Shown here: one piece after another, positions 9,737 through 18,800 of the stretch | Layout of the letters: each line of letters begins with the position of its first letter | Numbering within the stretch: position 1 is the first letter of the stretch | NCBI GenBank assembly: GCA_020847395.1 | Contig: JADLCD010000091.1 | Location: 1 to 64,000 of the forward strand | Length of the DNA stretch: 64,000 nt | Direction: 5' to 3' | From: Chitinophagaceae bacterium | GTDB lineage: Bacteria; Bacteroidota; Bacteroidia; Chitinophagales; Chitinophagaceae | Program-made: the position numbers and the translations under genes | The notes under the pieces: model-generated | The model's input: the letters and a program-made list of their open reading frames with translations, nothing else | Database searches by the model: none | Told to the model about the DNA's origin: nothing

Positions 9737-10510
9737 TCAATTATTTAATTTAACAAAACCTCCATCAATCGGGTAATCGCAACCGGTAATAAAAGAGGCT
9801 TCGTCTGAGCAAAGATACAATGCGAGATAAGCAATTTCTTCAGGCTTTGCCATTCTTCCTATTGGTTGCGTTTTAGAAAGCTTTTCGAACATTTCCGCTT
9901 CTTTACCGGCATAATTTTTAGCAAGAAACCCATCTACAAAAGGCGTATGCACCCGTGCCGGCGAAATTGCATTGCAGCGGATATTGTACTTAATATAATC
10001 CCTCGCTACAGAAAGCGTCATGGCTGCTACTGCTCCCTTAGCGGTTGAATAAACAAATCGGTCAGGTATACCTACAAGCGCCGCAATAGAAGCCATATTT
10101 AAAATAGAACCACCTTTTTCTTTCATAAAGGGTATTGCTTCGTGCAGGCAATTGTATACACCTTTAATGTTTACAGATACAATACGATCAAAATCCTCTT
10201 CATTGGTATTATCTGCCTGCCCTATATGAGCAATGCCGGCATTATTTACCAGTATGTCAACAGTACCGTGTTTGGCGGCTATTTCGCCCATTACCTTTTT
10301 TACATTTTGCTGGTCGGCAACGTTACATTTATAAAATGTGGCTTTACCACCGGCATCAACAATTTCCTGTGCGGTTGCGCCACCACCTTTTTCATCCATA
10401 TCAAGCACATATACCTGCGCACCCTGTTTAGCAAACACTGTTGTAATTGCTTTGCCTATTCCACTTCCCCCGCCGGTAATAATGGCAGTTTTGTTGTTAA
10501 GTCTGAACAT
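9737..10510 (-). CDS. SDR-family NAD(P)-dependent dehydrogenase
   Basis: This is a 257-residue classical short-chain dehydrogenase. The Rossmann glycine motif is TGGGSGIG (residues 12-19) and NNAG is at 89-92. The catalytic triad is Ser141, Tyr154 and Lys158 (Y-S-T-A-K), and the C-terminal ITGCDYPIDGGFVKLN is typical. Asp37 at the end of strand beta-2 (VLDMDE) suggests a preference for NAD over NADP. It lies downstream of an altronate-dehydratase-type gene on the same strand with a 128-bp gap. That context suggests a sugar-acid pathway, for example oxidation of a 2-keto-3-deoxy sugar acid or of an aldose (inference); the substrate cannot be read from the sequence. Confidence 0.88.
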   Translation of the reverse strand: MFRLNNKTAIITGGGSGIGKAITTVFAKQGAQVYVLDMDEKGGGATAQEIVDAGGKATFYKCNVADQQNVKKVMGEIAAKHGTVDILVNNAGIAHIGQADNTNEEDFDRIVSVNIKGVYNCLHEAIPFMKEKGGSILNMASIAALVGIPDRFVYSTAKGAVAAMTLSVARDYIKYNIRCNAISPARVHTPFVDGFLAKNYAGKEAEMFEKLSKTQPIGRMAKPEEIAYLALYLCSDEASFITGCDYPIDGGFVKLNN

Positions 10511-10638
10511 TCGGATTTAAAATTTGAAATTTAAGATTTGAGATTGGGCAGGTTGCAAGTTATGAGTTACAAATTCAACGTCTCTAATTACCGCAAATCC
10601 CTAACCTGGAACTTGACACCTGGAACTTGTAACTTTCA
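10511..10638. repeat. Low-complexity intergenic repeat patch
   Basis: The 128 bp between the SDR and altronate dehydratase genes consists of short near-repeats. Variants of AAATTTRA/ATTTGAGATT lie at 10514-10545, and variants of AACTTG-type words (AGTTATGAGTTACAA, CTGGAACTTG, TGGAACTTGTAACTT) occur on both sides. No promoter or terminator is evident. Similar word-like patches occur between genes elsewhere in this window (31097-31152). Confidence 0.45.
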
Positions 10639-12282
10639 TTATAAAGACACCCCTCTCTTCCAGGGAATAAAATCATCCTGGTTTAACTGTACTGCCTTAG
10701 GAATTACTTCCCCGCTTGCGGCTCTAATGCAATATTCCAGTATCTCCTCTCCCATTTGCTCAATGGTTTTTTCTCCTTCAATAATGCTGCCGGTATCAAT
10801 ATCAATAATGTCTTTCATTCTTTTTGCAAGAGATGAATTGGTTGCTACTTTAATGGTTGGGCATACGGGATTGCCTGTTGGTGTTCCCAGTCCCGTTGTA
10901 AACAATATCAACGTAGAACCCGATGCTGTTTTACCAGTAGTAGCTTCCACATCATTACCCGGTGTACAAACCAAACTCAAACCAGGTTTTTTCACTTTTT
11001 CTGTATAATCCAACACATCCACCACAGGTGAAGTTCCGCCTTTCTTAGCTGCTCCTGTTGATTTAATAGCGTCTGTTATCAAACCGTCTTTTATGTTTCC
11101 GGGTGAAGGATTCATGTGAAATCCTGAACCTACTTTATGCGCAAGTTCATCGTACCCGCGCATAAGGGTAATAAATTTATTGGCAGTAGCTTCATCAACC
11201 GACCGATCAATCAACTCCTGCTCGGCTCCGCACAATTCAGGGAATTCTGCCAACAACACTTTAGCGCCTAACCCTACCAGTAAGTCTGCACAATAGCCCA
11301 CTGCAGGATTAGCTGATATGCCACTGAATCCATCACTGCCGCCACATTTTACACCTACACACATTTCTGATAAAGGAGCCGGAGTACGTTCCATTTTATT
11401 TAATTCAACCAGTCCTTCAAAAGTTTTGCGAATTGCTTCGGCAACCAGTTGTTCTTCACTCTTTGATTGCTGTTGTTCAAAAATATATAATGGCTTATCA
11501 AAATTGGGGTTACGTTCTTTCAGATATTTCAGGTAATCCTGCACCTGCAGGTTCTGGCAACCGAGGCTTAACACCGTTATACCCCCAACGTTTGGATGAT
11601 CGGAATATGCAGCTAATAGTTCACCCAATGTTTTGGCATCCTGGCGGGTGCCGCCACAGCCCATCTGGTGATTCAGGAACTTAATACCATCTATATTTTT
11701 AAAAACTCTTCTTTGCTTCGGATCAGGTTGCAGCGCACCAATATCTACTTTAGCAATATCTTCTCCCTCTTTATAAGCATCAACCAGGTATTTAGCATAT
11801 GTTTTATACTTATCAGTAACTGCATACCCTAATTCATTATGCAATGCTTCCCGTATCACATCAAGGTTCCTGTTTTCACAAAACACTGTTGGCAGAAAAA
11901 GCCAATAGTTAGCCGTGCCCACTCTTCCATCGCTGCGGCGATAACCATTAAATGTTCTGCCCGTAAATTTTGAAACATCAGGCGCATGCCATTCATATTT
12001 TACACCCCTGTATACATAAGGATCAGCCGCATGCTTGGTATTACCTGTTGTCATTCTGCTGCCTCTTGGCACATCAAACTGAAGCTTACCAACCAGCACG
12101 CCATACATGTATACAGAATCACCTGCTTTCATGTTATTGATAAAAAACTTGTGCTTGGCATCAACATCATCAACCAGGGTATAGCTGTTTCCGCTGTGTT
12201 CAATCACTTCGGCTTTCTTCAGGTTTGTGAGGGCAACCAATACATTATCCTTGGGATGTATCTTCAGAACTCTTGCTTTCAT
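10639..12282 (-). CDS. uxaA: Altronate dehydratase family protein (UxaA-type)
   Basis: The 547-residue product has an N-terminal SAF domain (about residues 1-95, start MKARVLKIHPKDNVLVAL). The large UxaA/GarD-type dehydratase domain follows, with YRRSDGRVGTANYW, NHQMGCGGTRQDA, LGCQNLQ, VGVKCGGSDGFSGISANPAVG and FTTGLGTPTGNPVCP. Conserved cysteines and histidines for the metal site are present. Family members dehydrate aldonic acids such as D-altronate to 2-keto-3-deoxy acids. The partner SDR gene downstream suggests a non-phosphorylated sugar-acid route and leaves the exact substrate open: altronate, or a deoxy-sugar acid such as fuconate or rhamnonate. No UxaB or UxaC is present in the window. 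Confidence 0.88.
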   Translation of the reverse strand: MKARVLKIHPKDNVLVALTNLKKAEVIEHSGNSYTLVDDVDAKHKFFINNMKAGDSVYMYGVLVGKLQFDVPRGSRMTTGNTKHAADPYVYRGVKYEWHAPDVSKFTGRTFNGYRRSDGRVGTANYWLFLPTVFCENRNLDVIREALHNELGYAVTDKYKTYAKYLVDAYKEGEDIAKVDIGALQPDPKQRRVFKNIDGIKFLNHQMGCGGTRQDAKTLGELLAAYSDHPNVGGITVLSLGCQNLQVQDYLKYLKERNPNFDKPLYIFEQQQSKSEEQLVAEAIRKTFEGLVELNKMERTPAPLSEMCVGVKCGGSDGFSGISANPAVGYCADLLVGLGAKVLLAEFPELCGAEQELIDRSVDEATANKFITLMRGYDELAHKVGSGFHMNPSPGNIKDGLITDAIKSTGAAKKGGTSPVVDVLDYTEKVKKPGLSLVCTPGNDVEATTGKTASGSTLILFTTGLGTPTGNPVCPTIKVATNSSLAKRMKDIIDIDTGSIIEGEKTIEQMGEEILEYCIRAASGEVIPKAVQLNQDDFIPWKRGVSL

Positions 12283-12428
12283 GGTTCAATAGTTTGGAAA
12301 TTTCCGGGGTTTAAATAGTAAAACAGGCAGCAAAATTATTGAAATAGGTAATGATAATAAAAATTGAATTTAGGATACGTGATGAGTATATTGAGCCCGG
12401 GAATATCTCGCTGCTGAAGATTTATCTT

Positions 12429-13046
12429 TCAGAAAAAAACCACTCCTCCATACGATCCTACCGGAAGCGTGTGATCAAACCTGCCCCTGGTAATTTTAAA
12501 TGAAGGCAAGGTTGCTTCAAAAACACCTGAAAACTGATTATTGATTCCTGCAGCATTACCGGGCATTAGTATTGCCCTGTGAAAATAAATAGTACCGGTT
12601 CCTTTTTCCAAGCGATTGTTGTTCACCATAAAGTAACCATTCACTCCATCTACAACCAAACGGGTATTATTAAAATCAGTAAAATCGCTGTAAGAGAAAT
12701 CCTTTTTTACTGCTAACACTAAACTCACAGAATTAGGATTAGGAGTATTTATATCACCTTCCCAATTAATAGTGAGCGTATCATTATCCGGTGCAGTATT
12801 ATCTTTAAACAATTCAATTTCCGGGCTAAGATAACCCCTGCCATAACTCCTGTACACCCTGTCTCGTGTACGAAAAGAATATTCATTAATATAACAAGAC
12901 ATTACATTATTGCCCATATCTGAAAACACCGATAAATTTTCAGCAGCATCGTCTTCATAAAATACCGTATCATTTCTTTCGCATGAAACTAATACTATTG
13001 AGATAAAAGCAACTATAATCCAATGCGGCGGCAACATTATTTTCAT
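12429..13046 (-). CDS. Unknown lipoprotein
   Basis: The 205-residue product has a signal with lipobox VLVSC at about residue 22, followed by ERNDT. The mature part is beta-rich, and no family motif is recognised. Its start codon overlaps the stop of the upstream barrel gene by 4 bp (ATGA, 13043-13046), so the two are translationally coupled and probably form a two-gene operon of an outer-membrane barrel and its lipoprotein partner. Function is unknown. Confidence 0.7.
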   Translation of the reverse strand: MKIMLPPHWIIVAFISIVLVSCERNDTVFYEDDAAENLSVFSDMGNNVMSCYINEYSFRTRDRVYRSYGRGYLSPEIELFKDNTAPDNDTLTINWEGDINTPNPNSVSLVLAVKKDFSYSDFTDFNNTRLVVDGVNGYFMVNNNRLEKGTGTIYFHRAILMPGNAAGINNQFSGVFEATLPSFKITRGRFDHTLPVGSYGGVVFF

Positions 13047-13696
13047 TTGTGTCTCTTTTTAAATTCAACAACATAGCCAATATTAATAGATAACGGCACG
13101 GGTAATTTGTAATTGTAATTATTAAGACTATCAACAGCAGGAGAAGACAAAAATTCAGCTTGCAGAAAAATAGCGCCACTGCCAATATCACGTTTATACT
13201 GAACGCCAGCGCCTATGCATAACCCAACTTTTTTTAATGACCTGTGAGGGTCCAGCACTGTATATTTGTCCATATCATAATTACTGTAATTCACCGCTAT
13301 TTTTTGATAAATAACGCCGGCATTAACAAAGGGTGATATGCTATTTTTATCTGCCCATGATATTAATTTAAACCGGTTACCGATTATAAACGCAGTAGAA
13401 AACCATTTGGCTTTATAACCTGTTGTAACAGTTAAGGGCAGGGATGGGTTGGAAGTATATGCCAAATCATTACCTGAATGTTTACTCAAAGGAAGTGCAC
13501 CCTGAACCCTTACCAGCAACTGGTATACTTTGTGGTTAATAACCGGATATTGCAACCCGATATTTACCTGGCTAAAAGGCGGTTTATTGGCGACGTCAAT
13601 ACTATAGCCAATATATGGCTCAATAGCATTTTGAGATTTTGCTATAAGAGGGAATAATAGCACGAGGGTTAAAACTTGTTTTCCAAATGTATTCAT
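13043..13696 (-). CDS. Small outer-membrane beta-barrel protein
   Basis: The 217-residue product starts with a signal peptide ending in LIAKSQ. It shows alternating hydrophobic/polar strands such as IEPYIGYSIDVAN, VNIGLQYPVI and LSINIGYVVEFKKR, the pattern of an eight-stranded outer-membrane barrel. It overlaps the downstream lipoprotein gene by 4 bp (ATGA). No specific porin or receptor family is recognised. A 33-bp perfect palindrome lies 67 bp before its start. Confidence 0.68.
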   Translation of the reverse strand: MNTFGKQVLTLVLLFPLIAKSQNAIEPYIGYSIDVANKPPFSQVNIGLQYPVINHKVYQLLVRVQGALPLSKHSGNDLAYTSNPSLPLTVTTGYKAKWFSTAFIIGNRFKLISWADKNSISPFVNAGVIYQKIAVNYSNYDMDKYTVLDPHRSLKKVGLCIGAGVQYKRDIGSGAIFLQAEFLSSPAVDSLNNYNYKLPVPLSINIGYVVEFKKRHK

Positions 13697-13762
13697 TGTG
13701 TAGATTAACTAAATATGCCTGACAACAGGAGCTGTTATAACGTTGCAGTTAGGGAATTTATT

Positions 13763-13795
13763 AGGGTTTCCAACCTTTGAAAGGTTGGAAACCCT
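13763..13795. repeat. REP-like perfect palindrome, copy 1
   Basis: There are 16-bp arms around a single central G: AGGGTTTCCAACCTTT, G, then its exact reverse complement. The same core (GGTTTCCAACCTTT, one base, and its complement) returns at 42530-42572, 29 kb away, with different outer bases. Two intergenic copies in one window point to a dispersed REP-type repeat rather than a local terminator; neither arm is followed by a T-run. Confidence 0.8.
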
Positions 13796-13821
13796 GCCAC
13801 CCTTTATTCTTCTTTTTATCT

Positions 13822-13835
13822 TATGTTCTCCGGAG
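13822..13835 (+). repeat. Dispersed CTCCGGAG motif, copy 1
   Basis: The bases TATGTTCTCCGGAG contain the palindrome CTCCGGAG. A related site occurs at 15494-15505 (ATTCTCCGGAG), and an inverted one at 20405-20418 (CTCCGGAGAACATA). All three are intergenic and next to further short inverted repeats, so they look like fragments of one dispersed repeat family. Confidence 0.4.
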
Positions 13836-13928
13836 ACTTAGACTCCACGAAACGAATTTTCACGCCTCACATTTCATGTTTGCCGCGGCACTACATGTTA
13901 TTCAATCCCGATTTTCTACCTTAGCCCT

Positions 13929-14214
13929 ATGCAACAACTTAAAAAAGATATGCTTGCCCGCCTGCAGCAGTTAAAGGGCAGCGGAAAATTTGCAAGCATT
14001 CAAACTGCCGGTTTTTTATTTCCCGGACTGGAAGTAGCGGGTGTGGGAGAAATTGCTTACCCGGTAAATAAGCCACAGGCTATGGCTTTGATACAGGCAG
14101 CGCATAAAGCGCCTTTTGGGCCTTTATCACAAAACCGGGAAATATTCCACTGATGCCGTAGATGCTTGTTGGTTATCAGATTTCTTATTCAATATTTCCC
14201 TGTTACCACTCTGA
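13929..14214 (+). pseudogene. 5' relic of a 2OG-Fe(II) oxygenase-like gene
   Basis: The frame from 13929 encodes MQQLKKDMLARLQQLKGSGKF and continues through FLFPGLEVAGVGEIAYPVNKPQ, ending in AALIQ-type AHKAPFG. To my memory this is the N-terminus of long (several hundred residues) Bacteroidota proteins annotated as 2OG-Fe(II) oxygenases. In those, APFG is followed by KGxxTxxDxxVRxxW. Here the frame breaks right after APFG and stops at 14151-14153. A neighbouring frame continues with KTGKYSTDAVDACW, which fits the expected VDxxVRxxW region, and stops at 14212-14214 inside the end of the next gene. All catalytic parts are missing. The reading as a relic is fairly secure; the family name is from memory. 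Confidence 0.55.
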
Positions 14215-15390
14215 TATAAAGTCATTAAATCCATCCCAGTCATCAAAGTCATCTTCCTCTTTCTGCAAAAAAATATCAATACATTCAAGTATTACAATTT
14301 TGCTGTTTGCCTCCTTCTGCAGCTTTTTATTATACTTTACAAATTCCTTGTGTGCTTTCTTATACGATTTTTTCTCCTTGCTTAATTCTTGCATAGCCCA
14401 GTTTAAAGGCACTTTACTTAAATGGATTATATTACTATATGCCGGATTCTGTGCCATGAAATACAATTCATCTTTAAGGCTTTCTACTTGATCTTTTAAT
14501 AGTTCGTTATATAGTTGCAAGGTATTTTCAGGAGTGTCTGCTAATTGATTGTCGTATTTATTCACCCATTGTATTTCCAGCTCCAAAAGTTCGGGAAGAT
14601 TTTTATTATTGTAGGCAGCAGTCACCTGTTTCATATACTCTTCTTTCTCAACTCTAATATTCTCATCCGTTTCCGTATCAGGATGTAAGATTTTAGCAAG
14701 CGAAAGGTATATGCTCCTGATGCTTTTTTGCTTCAGTTCTTCCTTTTGTTTTTCCCTGGCTTCTTTGTCACTGGTGCGCTGGTTTTTCTTTCTTGTAGAT
14801 TTTCCTTTTCCTGCTTTTTCTCTTTCTTTTAGCTGCTCTTCAAAATGTGCCTGTATTTTTTCAAAATCGGGGAGCCCGTTATTCAGCATAGCCGGATCTA
14901 TTGTAAACCCGGTTTGCTGAAATAGTATATCAGCAAACATTTCCGACATATCAGCCTGCTGTTGCTTTGCTTCTTCTTCAAAAGAAACATCATTATACAG
15001 GTTATAAAGCGTTTTGTCATTATCCGAAGGTTCAACCGCATAAAAAGCATCGTCAAGCAACTCGTATATAAGATCATCCAGGTCGCTTTTCATATTTTTG
15101 GTAAGCTTAACTTTTGCTCTTTTTTCATGCAGCAAATGTGCCATCTCAATTTTTGAGCGACCCAATGTTGTTATTTCCGGTCTTACTTCTTTTTCGTATA
15201 CATTTTGCAAACCACGCAGGTTTTCATTAGCTTTCTCTATTTCCTTTTTAAGCGCAGCAATTCTTGCTGTTAACCTGTTAAAAGCCTGCTGACTTTTACT
15301 CAGCGGTTTTCCTTTGCCAGTAATTCTTACTATACCGCGTTTAATTTTTGTACTGTCAACAGGATATGAATCGAACAAACTTGCCTGCAT
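14203..15390 (-). CDS. J-domain-like coiled-coil protein
   Basis: The 395-residue product has a long N-terminal coiled coil (about residues 30-95, Lys/Glu/Leu-rich). An acidic middle follows, then a Lys/Glu-rich basic segment (about 195-225), and then a J-domain-like stretch with YLSLAKILHPDTETDENIR (about 228-247), in which the HPD tripeptide is intact. The tail is acidic and ends DDFDDWDGFNDFISEW. No Gly/Phe or zinc-finger regions of DnaJ are present. HPD suggests interaction with DnaK, but only the helix II/III region is recognisable, and the usual helix I YxxLG pattern is absent. Cytoplasmic. Client and role are unknown. Confidence 0.75.
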   Translation of the reverse strand: MQASLFDSYPVDSTKIKRGIVRITGKGKPLSKSQQAFNRLTARIAALKKEIEKANENLRGLQNVYEKEVRPEITTLGRSKIEMAHLLHEKRAKVKLTKNMKSDLDDLIYELLDDAFYAVEPSDNDKTLYNLYNDVSFEEEAKQQQADMSEMFADILFQQTGFTIDPAMLNNGLPDFEKIQAHFEEQLKEREKAGKGKSTRKKNQRTSDKEAREKQKEELKQKSIRSIYLSLAKILHPDTETDENIRVEKEEYMKQVTAAYNNKNLPELLELEIQWVNKYDNQLADTPENTLQLYNELLKDQVESLKDELYFMAQNPAYSNIIHLSKVPLNWAMQELSKEKKSYKKAHKEFVKYNKKLQKEANSKIVILECIDIFLQKEEDDFDDWDGFNDFISEW

Positions 15391-15415
15391 AAAATGTAAT
15401 AATAAAAGTGAGGAA

Positions 15416-15423
15416 TAAAGTTA
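15416..15423 (-). promoter_or_regulatory. Putative -7 box for the J-domain gene
   Basis: On the minus strand the bases are TAACTTTA, a one-mismatch form of TAnnTTTG, 25 bp before the ATG at 15390. The spacing equals that of the gldK box at the left edge. No -33 box is evident. Confidence 0.3.
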
Positions 15424-15553
15424 GACAAGTAGTAATAGCAGTCCATATTAATTTATGAACAATTGTGGAAAGTCTACAGCGTCGCATGGCCAATATTCTC
15501 CGGAGTCTCCCGTCTCCTTAAAAAAGTTAGGGATAAAGAGGTAGTTTTATACA

Positions 15554-15706
15554 TCACTCCATCACCGGCCTCAAGCATCTTTCCAACTCTTCCCTGCACA
15601 TTCCTTTACGTTGAAAATAATCTTTAAACTGGTGGGGCTGTATTTTACCCACCCAAAAATACAGGCTTTGGGGATGACTAAAATAACGCAAGTTTGACAA
15701 GGTTAA
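15554..15706 (-). pseudogene. Relic of the MetH (cobalamin methionine synthase) C-terminus
   Basis: A 50-codon open stretch on the minus strand reads RYFSHPQSLYFWVGKIQPHQ and then FKDYFQRKGMCREELERCLRP before a stop. This lines up with the last ~40 residues of MetH, whose usual form is YFSHP-x-(A/S)-x-YFxVGKI-x-x-DQ-x-x-DYAxRKGM-x-x-E-x-x-x-WLxP. It has lost conserved positions (W to C before L-x-P; D to H before Q) and has no start codon or upstream domain; an in-frame stop lies just before it. It is a decayed fragment, not a gene. Confidence 0.55.
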
Positions 15707-15801
15707 TTAGCCAAAGTCATCCAAAAATCACGTTTATGAGATTTAAAAGTAGGTTTCTTGCTGGTGGAGAGAAAACTGTGAGCAACTCTTTTTCTGTGAA
15801 T

Positions 15802-18800
15802 TCAATGTATGAGCATAACCGTACCTTTCGCTTCTACAATGTTTCCCAGTAAATCTTTACCCTTAGCCATCCATATAAAAACACCGGATGGCTGTTCCTT
15901 CCCGTTTATCTTACCATCCCAACCGTCGTTTATATTTTTTGCACGGAAAACTTCTTTACCAAAACGGTTAAAAATTCTGAAGTATTCTAAACTAACATAA
16001 CCAAGCACTTTTACATGAAGTATATCGTTCAGATTATCTCCGTTTGGCGTAAAGGCACTGGGCACTGCAAACTCAGATTTATCTACTACAGTCACATTAA
16101 CCTGCTTAATAACACTATTGCAAGCACCATTAACATGCTTTATGTAAAAGCGTGTATCAACAGCCAAAACATCGGTGTTAAAAATGCCGGTTGAGTTTTC
16201 TTCTATTAGCTGATTTCCCGGCGCGTCAGCATATAGCAAATATTTTCCTGTTGAATAATTATTTACTTTAAGTACAGTTGAAGTATTCCTGGGAATAATC
16301 AGATCATAGTACAGCGGAATGGGATCATTATTATCATTTGTAATTAAAATTTCTTCTCCCGCTATTGTGCAGAAGTCTCCATCTTCTACAATTAACTTAT
16401 ATGTGCCTTCACCAAGATTTTTAACATCAAGTGAAGTGCCTGCAACTCTGCCATTTTCATCTGTCCATATAAAAGAAGGTGTATTTGCCAATCCTTTAAC
16501 CTGTATACCACTTATACCGGCCTCTTTAAGGTCACATTTATCATTTATGATATTTACACTGCTATTATCAATATATGGTTTTGCTCCAACAATAATGTCA
16601 GCGCTATAAATCGATTTTACACACCCATTTGTATCCGTAACCATTAATTTATAATTACCTGCTCCAAGTCCTTCAATTTTTAATTGAGACCCCAGTTTGT
16701 CATTTGTAGAACCATTTATCCATTGGTATGCTGAAAGGGCATTTTCATTTGTAAATCCAGTTATTTTTATTTCTCCATTATTCTGGCCACATGCTGCATT
16801 TGTAGCGGAAGGATTCATGGGAGAGATATCAGCAAATTCACCCGAAGGAATTACGATAATTGGAGAGCTGGTTGAGCAATTATACTGGTTGGTAGCCGTA
16901 AGTTGATAATTTCCTGCGGGTAATAAAAAAACATCTACTGCATTTCCAACAATAGAGCTGTCCTGTGTATTTTTCCATTGCCAGCTATTTGCACCATTTA
17001 TTCTAATATTACTAATACTTCCGTTTGATACGGCACAGCCCGCGGCAACAATTTTAGCTTCTGCGGTATTTATTTCAATTGTACCTGTTGATGGAATTGT
17101 AAAATAAACCTTAATAGTATCACACCCACTATCATCTTTAAATTTCAAAAGATATTTTCCGGCAGGTTGATTTAACAGGTTAAATGAGCTTCCTACAAAG
17201 TTATTGGCTGAATCTCTCCATTCTATATTCATACTGCCAATATGATTACTTACGGTAATTCCTGTAATACTACCATTCAGATTTCCGCAGGTGGCAGTTG
17301 TTATTTGCAGGTTGTTATCATGAAGGGTAGGTCCCGATTGATTTGTCAGCGTATAATAGTCAGTAGAGTCGCCGCAACCCCCTTTTTCGTTCAAAACAAA
17401 CAATTTATAACGTCCGTCAGGAACATTTTCCAAATCCAATATGGCACTAACAGTATCACGGTTAGCGGAAAGCCAATATACTTTGTCGTATAATCCTGTA
17501 CCCGCCAGGCCAACTATGCTCCCGTTAGCCAATCCGCAGGATGGATTTTTTGACTGTATATATTGTGCGTATATTTTCGGTGAAAGGTCCTGAAGCTGGA
17601 GAGCATAACTAACCGAGCAGTATTTAGTTTGCTCTACTACGAATTCGTAGTAACCGGGGCCAACATCTACAAGGTCTAATGTGTTAAATATCGTATCGGT
17701 CTGCCAATTATTTCGTCGTATCCAATAATATCTGGTGCCGGAAACAAGCTGCGTACCTTTAATATAGCCGTTTTCCTTACCACAAGTGGGTCCCATATAA
17801 TCTGTTGCCTGGATAAATTTGGCGGCAGAAAATTCACCGCTTACACCACTCATTGAAGTTGCTCTTGCAGTAATCGGCGCACTGAAGGCCCCGGAAAAAG
17901 ACCAGTTACCATCTGCATCGGAAACTGTTTTGCCCATATATACTTCGCCATTATTACATTGAATGCATTGTTTAATATTCTGGAATACTTCTATTACACA
18001 ATTGGGAGTAGCCGTGCCAGCAATATAATCAACATTATTTGTCGTCATAATCTTAACAAATGGCACTTCTACCACTGATGAAGATGCTTCTATCCCTTTA
18101 GAATTACAAACAATAGTATTCTTTTTAATGGTAATATTCTCGTTATTATGCAATGCAATACCCGCATAGCTGTTGGAAGAAATAATGTTTTGATCTTCCT
18201 CATCGTCTCCACCTATGATCCCCATTTTACATTCTTCTAAAACAATTCCTGAAGTCTGACAATCTCCATATCCGTCTGGATATCCGATTTTATTCCCGGT
18301 GATAGTTATAAAACCTACAATGCGGAAAAGACTTATCATTTCATGGCAATCATTACTGAATTGAACGGCGGGGTTTCTGAATGTGTTGTTAATAATATTT
18401 ACCTCAAGATCAGAACGTGTTTGTTGCCAAAGATTAAACTCATAACCGACAACATTTAAAGCACCACAGGGAACTACTGACGATTGGTCGAAAGTAATTC
18501 CAAACTTGTTATTTTTTATATTTAAAACACCGTTTCCTGTATTGTTATCAGATATGAGTACAGCTGAATTACCATTTAACCCGGCAAAAAAGTTACCGTC
18601 ACTAACATTATCTCCTCCAATAGTTATGTTAGTAAAAGAGCTAATGAGAATGCAGCTTCCTGCGTCGTACCTCGTATAAGTAATGCCATCTATATCAAGA
18701 TTAAAAAAGTTTGACTTTATATCAATGTCCGAAAAATGATGTCCTTCATTTACGCTATAGCCATAAGGCGTACAGATGGCAAGTCCATTATTAAAAAACA

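Larger units (their letters stand above)
15391..15801. other. 411-bp gene-free stretch with a gene relic
   Basis: This stretch holds the promoter of the J-domain gene, one CTCCGGAG repeat (15494-15505) and a relic of the methionine synthase C-terminus (15554-15706). I see no intact gene. The rest is A/T-rich and unassigned. Confidence 0.5.
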
